From: Planctomycetaceae bacterium
Lineage (GTDB): Bacteria > Planctomycetota > Planctomycetia > Planctomycetales > Planctomycetaceae
NCBI GenBank assembly: GCA_020426085.1
Contig: JAGQQP010000202.1
Location: forward strand, 1 to 7,262
DNA: 7,262 nucleotides
Reading direction: 5' to 3'
Shown: piece by piece, positions 1 through 4,400 of the stretch
How positions within the stretch are numbered: position 1 is the stretch's first letter
How the letters are laid out: every line of letters starts with the position of its first letter
Translations under genes and position numbers: made by a program
Notes under the pieces: model-generated
The model's input: the letters and a program-made list of their open reading frames with translations, nothing else
What the model was told of the DNA's origin: nothing
Databases searched by the model: none

Positions 1-806
1 AAAGCTTCTTTTCTGACTTTCAGCCACCCCTGCTCTCTGAGAATCCGGTTGAGATGAACTGGTCTCGAAACATCGGTAATGGCGTATTCGGAGAGGACTA
101 CAATCTCTGCACCTGCTGCCTGTCCTGCTTCAATCAGTCGACCTGCTTCCTGATCGATTTCACGTATATCCCGGTCGATGGCAGGATCACTGACTCCCAG
201 ACGCTGCAGGTTGTAATCTAGATGAGGCAGATAAACTAAAGTGAGATTTGGTTTTTTCTCCTGAAACACCTTAATCGAAGAATCAACAATCCAGCGGGAA
301 CTGGTGATATCTGCGCCGGGTCCCCAGAAACGTAACAGTGGGAATACCCCCAGCTCCGATTGCAATTCATCTTTCAGACCTTCCGGCTGGCTATAGGAAT
401 CAAAGACTTTTCGGCCATCCGCGGGATAACTGGGCCTGGGAGTCACAGACCATTCCACCGGTGCGTACATGTTATACCACCAGAACATTTTCGCCGTAGT
501 ATAAGCAGGATCACGAAGTTTTGCGGTTTCAAAGATTTTTTCACCCTGGACAAGTCTGTTTGACTGTTTCCAGAACATGACCTCAGCAAGATCTCGGGCA
601 TACCAGCCGTTGGCCACGATCCCATGATCTCGTGGCATCAACCCAGTCAACAGAGTGGCTTGGGCAGAGCAGGTCACGGCTGGCAGTACCGTTCCCAGGG
701 ATCTGGAAAATCCCTGATTTGCCAGCTTCGTCAAATGTGGTGTGCGATCTCCCAGCATCTCCCTGGTGAGACCAACCACGTTGATTACCATCAGCGGTTT
801 AGTCAT
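1..806 (-). CDS. Alkaline phosphatase family protein, nucleotide pyrophosphatase/phosphodiesterase type (N-terminal 268 codons, 3' end outside window)
   Basis: Translating the minus strand from the ATG at 806-804 gives an open frame to the window edge. An in-frame TAA at 821-819 lies upstream with no other start between, which fixes the start; no strong Shine-Dalgarno is visible. The N-terminus MTKPLMVINVVGLT followed by PAVTCSAQATLLTG and MPRDHGIVANGW (residues 42-68) matches the nucleophile region of type I phosphodiesterases, with Thr45 the likely nucleophile. Further conserved-looking blocks are YLPHLDYNLQRLG (192-204) and VVLSEYAITDVSRP (236-249). Family members usually hydrolyse phosphodiester or phosphomonoester bonds with two metal ions, but here Val11, Gln201 and Tyr241 stand where Asp, His and His are expected, so activity is uncertain. 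No signal peptide or membrane segment is seen, suggesting a cytoplasmic protein. From memory it resembles the phosphodiesterase-like protein (EboF) of ebo clusters, but no ebo neighbour is visible, so no symbol is given. The family assignment is firm; the substrate is unknown. Confidence 0.88.
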   Translation of the reverse strand, partial: MTKPLMVINVVGLTREMLGDRTPHLTKLANQGFSRSLGTVLPAVTCSAQATLLTGLMPRDHGIVANGWYARDLAEVMFWKQSNRLVQGEKIFETAKLRDPAYTTAKMFWWYNMYAPVEWSVTPRPSYPADGRKVFDSYSQPEGLKDELQSELGVFPLLRFWGPGADITSSRWIVDSSIKVFQEKKPNLTLVYLPHLDYNLQRLGVSDPAIDRDIREIDQEAGRLIEAGQAAGAEIVVLSEYAITDVSRPVHLNRILREQGWLKVRKEA

Positions 807-934
807 GAATTTCTTTATTTACAGAAGGCATTTTCTACAAATCACTTACGACTAACATAGATCTGTAGTTTATTGAGACTCGACTCTAAAAGAAAGCGCA
901 ATACATGGGGAGGAGGGCTGCTTCAGATTTTCTG

Positions 935-960
935 AAATTCGGAATAATAAATTCGGAATA
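935..960. repeat. 12-base tandem direct repeat AAATTCGGAATA beside a small hairpin
   Basis: AAATTCGGAATA occurs at 935-946 and again at 949-960, a 14-base period with two bases between copies. A perfect inverted repeat TTCAGA-TTT-TCTGAA (922-936) abuts and overlaps the first copy by two bases. The repeat lies about 130-155 bases upstream of the minus-strand start codon. It could be a regulator binding site or a relic of a short duplication; the sequence alone does not decide. Confidence 0.55.
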
Positions 961-1123
961 GACAGTTAGAAATTACAAATTCAATCGTTCGAATCTCTAT
1001 CAGACAGACAACGACACTGAACATATACATATGTACACAACTAGAGACCGTCCGGACTTGTTCAGTAATTGTCTTTTACATATACACTTGAATTAACGCC
1101 TGGAATTCTAGTTCAAAAAGGTT

Positions 1124-1142
1124 GTTTACAAGCGGTTTACAA
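1124..1142. repeat. 8-base direct repeat GTTTACAA with 11-base period
   Basis: GTTTACAA is found at 1124-1131 and 1135-1142, separated by GCG. A period of 11 bases puts both copies on one face of the helix, as in many operators bound by a regulator dimer or by two monomers. It lies about 190 bases upstream of the best promoter of the giant gene and about 320 bases from the start of the minus-strand gene, so an activator site is more plausible than a repressor site. A chance match in AT-rich DNA is quite possible. Confidence 0.35.
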
Positions 1143-1332
1143 TTTTAGATCTTCTATGACTTTGACCTAATGATTCAGTGACTCAACTGATCGCTATGAT
1201 TGTTTTTAAAGATATAAGCGTTTATCTGAGTAGATTTATATTGACTACTCACTTTGTCTATTTTAGCTTATTTAACAATAATCGGAGAATTAGGATTAAT
1301 CCATTCTACGAAAAAATCTACTGCATCTGAAT

Positions 1333-1361
1333 TTGTCATAATTAGACTTAAATTGGATAAT
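1333..1361 (+). promoter_or_regulatory. Candidate sigma70-type promoter of the giant surface-protein gene
   Basis: TTGTCA at 1333-1338 (five of six against TTGACA) and GATAAT at 1356-1361 (five of six against TATAAT) are separated by exactly 17 bases. The predicted transcript would start near 1368 and carry a leader of about 69 bases before the ATG at 1437. It is the best such match I found upstream of this gene. AT-rich DNA gives chance matches and planctomycete promoter rules are poorly known, so confidence is moderate. Confidence 0.45.
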
Positions 1362-1385
1362 ATTTTTGGCCAATCAATAACATCT

Positions 1386-1412
1386 AGAATCAAATTCTCT
1401 TGATTCTTTTTT
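1386..1412 (+). terminator. Terminator-like hairpin with T-run in the 5' leader (possible attenuator)
   Basis: AGAATCAA (1386-1393) and TTGATTCT (1400-1407) form a perfect 8-base stem around the 6-base loop ATTCTC, and six T residues follow at 1407-1412. The form is that of an intrinsic terminator, but only two of the eight pairs are G-C, so the stem is weak. It lies between the candidate promoter and the start codon of the giant gene. TCTAG at 1383-1387 could instead pair with CTAGA at 1420-1424, which would compete with this stem and enclose it. Confidence 0.35.
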
Positions 1413-1421
1413 CAATTTGCT

Positions 1422-1427
1422 AGAGAG
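1422..1427 (+). promoter_or_regulatory. Weak ribosome binding site for the ATG at 1437
   Basis: AGAGAG ends nine bases before the ATG and is a poor but purine-rich Shine-Dalgarno candidate. The ATG at 1437 is the first start codon in the frame after the in-frame TGA at 1401-1403, and it leaves the planctomycete N-terminal motif at the usual distance of about 50 residues, which supports this start. Confidence 0.4.
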
Positions 1428-1436
1428 ACTGAAACC

Positions 1437-4400
1437 ATGGTTGTGGGCCGTCCATCCTTCGTGTCGTCATTTCGCAGATCTATCTCCCTGTTAAACTGCC
1501 TTCGCAGAGGCCAAAGAAAACGCCAAAGCCGAAATCAAATCAAAAACTATGTGAGCTCCTATTCCACTGCCGAACAGTTGGAAGACCGCACCCTGCTTGC
1601 GGGAGCTTCACTGGTAAATATCGAACCAAATATCGACCTCTCTCTCACAGATGGAGAAGTTTATCACGAAGCGCCGCAGGAACTGACCTTTGTATTTTCG
1701 CCAGGCCAGGAGATTGATCCCAATTCTCTGGGAGGTATTCAGATTGTCCGCAGTGGTTCAGATGGTACTTTTTCCGACGGCAATGAAGTCACGATCGACC
1801 CCGGCTATATCGGCATCGGAGACAATCCAAATGAAGTCATCGTCCGCTTTGCCTCTGCACTTCCAGACGATCACTACCAGATCACAATCTTCGGAACCGG
1901 TGCCGATCCCTTACTCAACCTGAATGGTGAAGCCTTCCGGGACTTTACCGATGATGGAATCCAGAACGGCGAAGATCAGATCATCAACTTCGAACTCGAT
2001 CTGGGTGCAAAAGTCGTCGCCGTTGTCTCGCAGCCTGTTTTACGCGAGCAGGTTCTATCTGTAGATGAAACCGCTCTGCAGGACGGAGATACCTTCACCA
2101 TCACAGTAGGCGGCGCTGTTGTTACATTTGAGATGGATTTGGATGGTAATGGTTTAAACGATACAAACAATCGTCAGGTAATCTATACAGCCGGTGATTC
2201 GGCTTCTGATATCGCAACAACAATTCTGGGAGTCTTTAATGGTTCTCTCCTGGCAACCGGTGGTTATGCGACGATATCACAAAGTGGTGCCGATCTGACG
2301 ATCTCAGGTGATTCATTCACACCTGCCATCTCATTTTCACTCGTTGATCCCGACACTCCCGGACTCACCAGAGCAGATGGTGACCTGGTAGCCCGCGATG
2401 ATCAGATCCTGGTCTACTTCAATGATGATGACTTGAATTCTGACCTGGCAAACGATCCCCGCTTTTACCAGATTATTGATACCTCTACGGATACACCACT
2501 GCTGACAACCGATTATACAGCCACTTACGATGCCTTATCAGATGTGACTGTTTTGAAATTGACTTCAACGTCTCTGAATGCCGGTACTCAGTATCGACTG
2601 CGTGTGGGTGTCTCTGATACCCCCAACACTGCAACAGACACTTATTCAACTCTTGGTTCTGATAGTAAAACGATTTCGATCCTGGCAGGCGGCGGAGCGA
2701 CTTCTACCCCCGTCAGTGGCGTAACAACCATTGGTGATCTGAACCTGAATGACCCCTCGAGTCTCGTCGTTGATGGATCGGGGGATTATTATTTTGTGCA
2801 TAATGATGCAGGTACGCGACGCATTCTCAAGGTAAATCACCAGACCGGTATCATTACAGTCATCGCCGGAAATGGTTCTACCGCTCCTGCCAACGGGATC
2901 CTTGCAAGTGATCTGCAACTATCACCATCAGGACCTCGTGATATGGTCCTGGATGCAAGTGGTAATCTGTATTTTACCGATGGTGTTCGCATCCTGAAAA
3001 TTGATGCGATCTCACAACTGGTAACGGTAATCGCCGGGGGTGGATTCGATGATACTCCCGATACCGGTGATGTTCCCACGGACCTGATACTGGATACCCC
3101 CGCTCAGTTAGCCATTGATAGTGATGGAAATATTTATTTCCATGATGACGGTCTGCATTCACTGATGTTGATTGATGGCAATTCCGGATTACTCTTAGGC
3201 GCAGTCAGTACAGTTCTCGCAACCTCACCATTTTTAATTACTTTTGATATTACCGACCTGGAAGTCGATCCGTTAGGAAATTTATTTATACTCACACCGG
3301 GTGTACCTATTGCATCCATTGATCCGGGTATCTACTTCATCAACACGCAGGCAGGCACTACGGAATATACGCCAGCCAATCAGCCACCGGACCTCTCTAC
3401 TTCACCGGTATTGCTCGCTGGTGGAGGAAGCACTGCCCTGGCAAATGGAGTTCTGGCAACGGATCTCGACCTGTCCTCGGTCACTGATATGAGCTTCGAT
3501 GCCAATGGCTTTCTCTATTATTCTGACTCAGATGGTTACATCGTCAAATTTGATCCCTATGCTGATCCAGCAGAACGGACAGTTGAAATTGTTGCCGGTG
3601 ATGGAGTAGCAGAAGCTGTTGTCGATGGTGAGCCTGCAGACACGGCATCTTTGAATTCTCCCACCAGTCTGGCAATTGGAACGGGTAACACCCCCTACTT
3701 ATTTGACAACGGACACAATCTGCTGTTGCGTGTTGAGAACTTACCCGACCAGAATTCCTCTTTTAATACAGCCACCGATCTGACAGACGTCGCTCACCAG
3801 TGGAATGCTGGTACTGAAGAATTTGTCATCACCTCTGAAATTCAGCCACAGGGTATCGGTTTACCTCCACTGCCAGGTGGAAACGACGAACCCGGTCATC
3901 GTGAGTTACCAGCAACACTGGATGCACATATCGGAAGTGTTGGAACAAACCCTGTGACAGCAGGTTCTGTTTCAGTCGTTTACTACAACTTCCGCGACGC
4001 GTATGGCACCGATGTCCAAGGCAATCAACTGCATAATGCCATCACAGAAGAGCAAAAACAGCGCACTCGCGAGATCTTTGAAATCTATGCCTATTACCTG
4101 GGTGTTGAATTCGTAGAATCCGCAAATCAGGGTATTACTGTCGTCACAGGTGACCTGCGCGTTGCAGACGCAGGACTGCCCGTTGGTCCTGGAGGAGTAG
4201 GTGGTGTTTCGACTGGTCCAATGGTCATCATGGACTCCTCCGACTTTACGAATCCATCAGATGACGTTTATGGTGGCTCCTGGATGGGTGTTGCCTTCCA
4301 TGAAATCGGGCACTCACTTGGACTGGGTCATGCTCTGGACATTCCTTCCGTGATGGGTGATCCCCTGCCTCAAGCTGGAGGTCAGACTGTCTTCCCAGGC

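Larger units (their letters stand above)
807..1436. other. AT-rich divergent intergenic region
   Basis: This stretch separates two divergent start codons and must contain the promoters of both genes. It is clearly richer in A and T than the flanking genes and stop codons are dense in all frames; only tiny reading frames exist, for example an 18-codon one from 905. I see no tRNA, rRNA or protein gene. It contains a plausible promoter and a leader hairpin for the plus-strand gene, and two pairs of direct repeats, listed separately. It also holds a weak second promoter-like match (TTGACT at 1241-1246, 17 bases, TAGCTT at 1264-1269), the palindromes TACATATGTA (1026-1035) and GTCCGGAC (1050-1057), and a 9-base repeat ACATATACA (1021-1029 and 1078-1086). 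I could not identify a convincing promoter for the minus-strand gene. Confidence 0.85.

Noticed and set aside
360..860. Plus-strand frames of 67 and 78 codons and a minus-strand frame of 60 codons at 443-625
   Set aside because: They overlap the well-supported phosphodiesterase-like gene on the minus strand. None has a ribosome site or a family motif.
905..961. An 18-codon frame ATG...TAG with an AGGAGG-like run
   Set aside because: The AGGAGG at 911-916 lies inside the frame, not before it, and no start codon follows at a suitable distance. There is no other evidence of coding.
1026..1057. Palindromes TACATATGTA and GTCCGGAC
   Set aside because: Short palindromes are expected by chance in 630 bases and these have no partner copies or clear position relative to a promoter.
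1175..1190. Inverted repeat TCAGT-GACTCA-ACTGA
   Set aside because: The 5-base arms are too short to stand out in this AT-rich region, and no T-run or promoter element is linked to it.
1241..1269. TTGACT-17-TAGCTT as a second promoter
   Set aside because: The -10 element matches only three consensus bases; the promoter at 1333-1361 is clearly better and closer to the gene.
2646..3319. Several overlapping minus-strand frames of 60-90 codons
   Set aside because: They overlap the NHL propeller coding region in different frames, and their products look like reverse-complement shadows of Asp/Gly-rich repeats.
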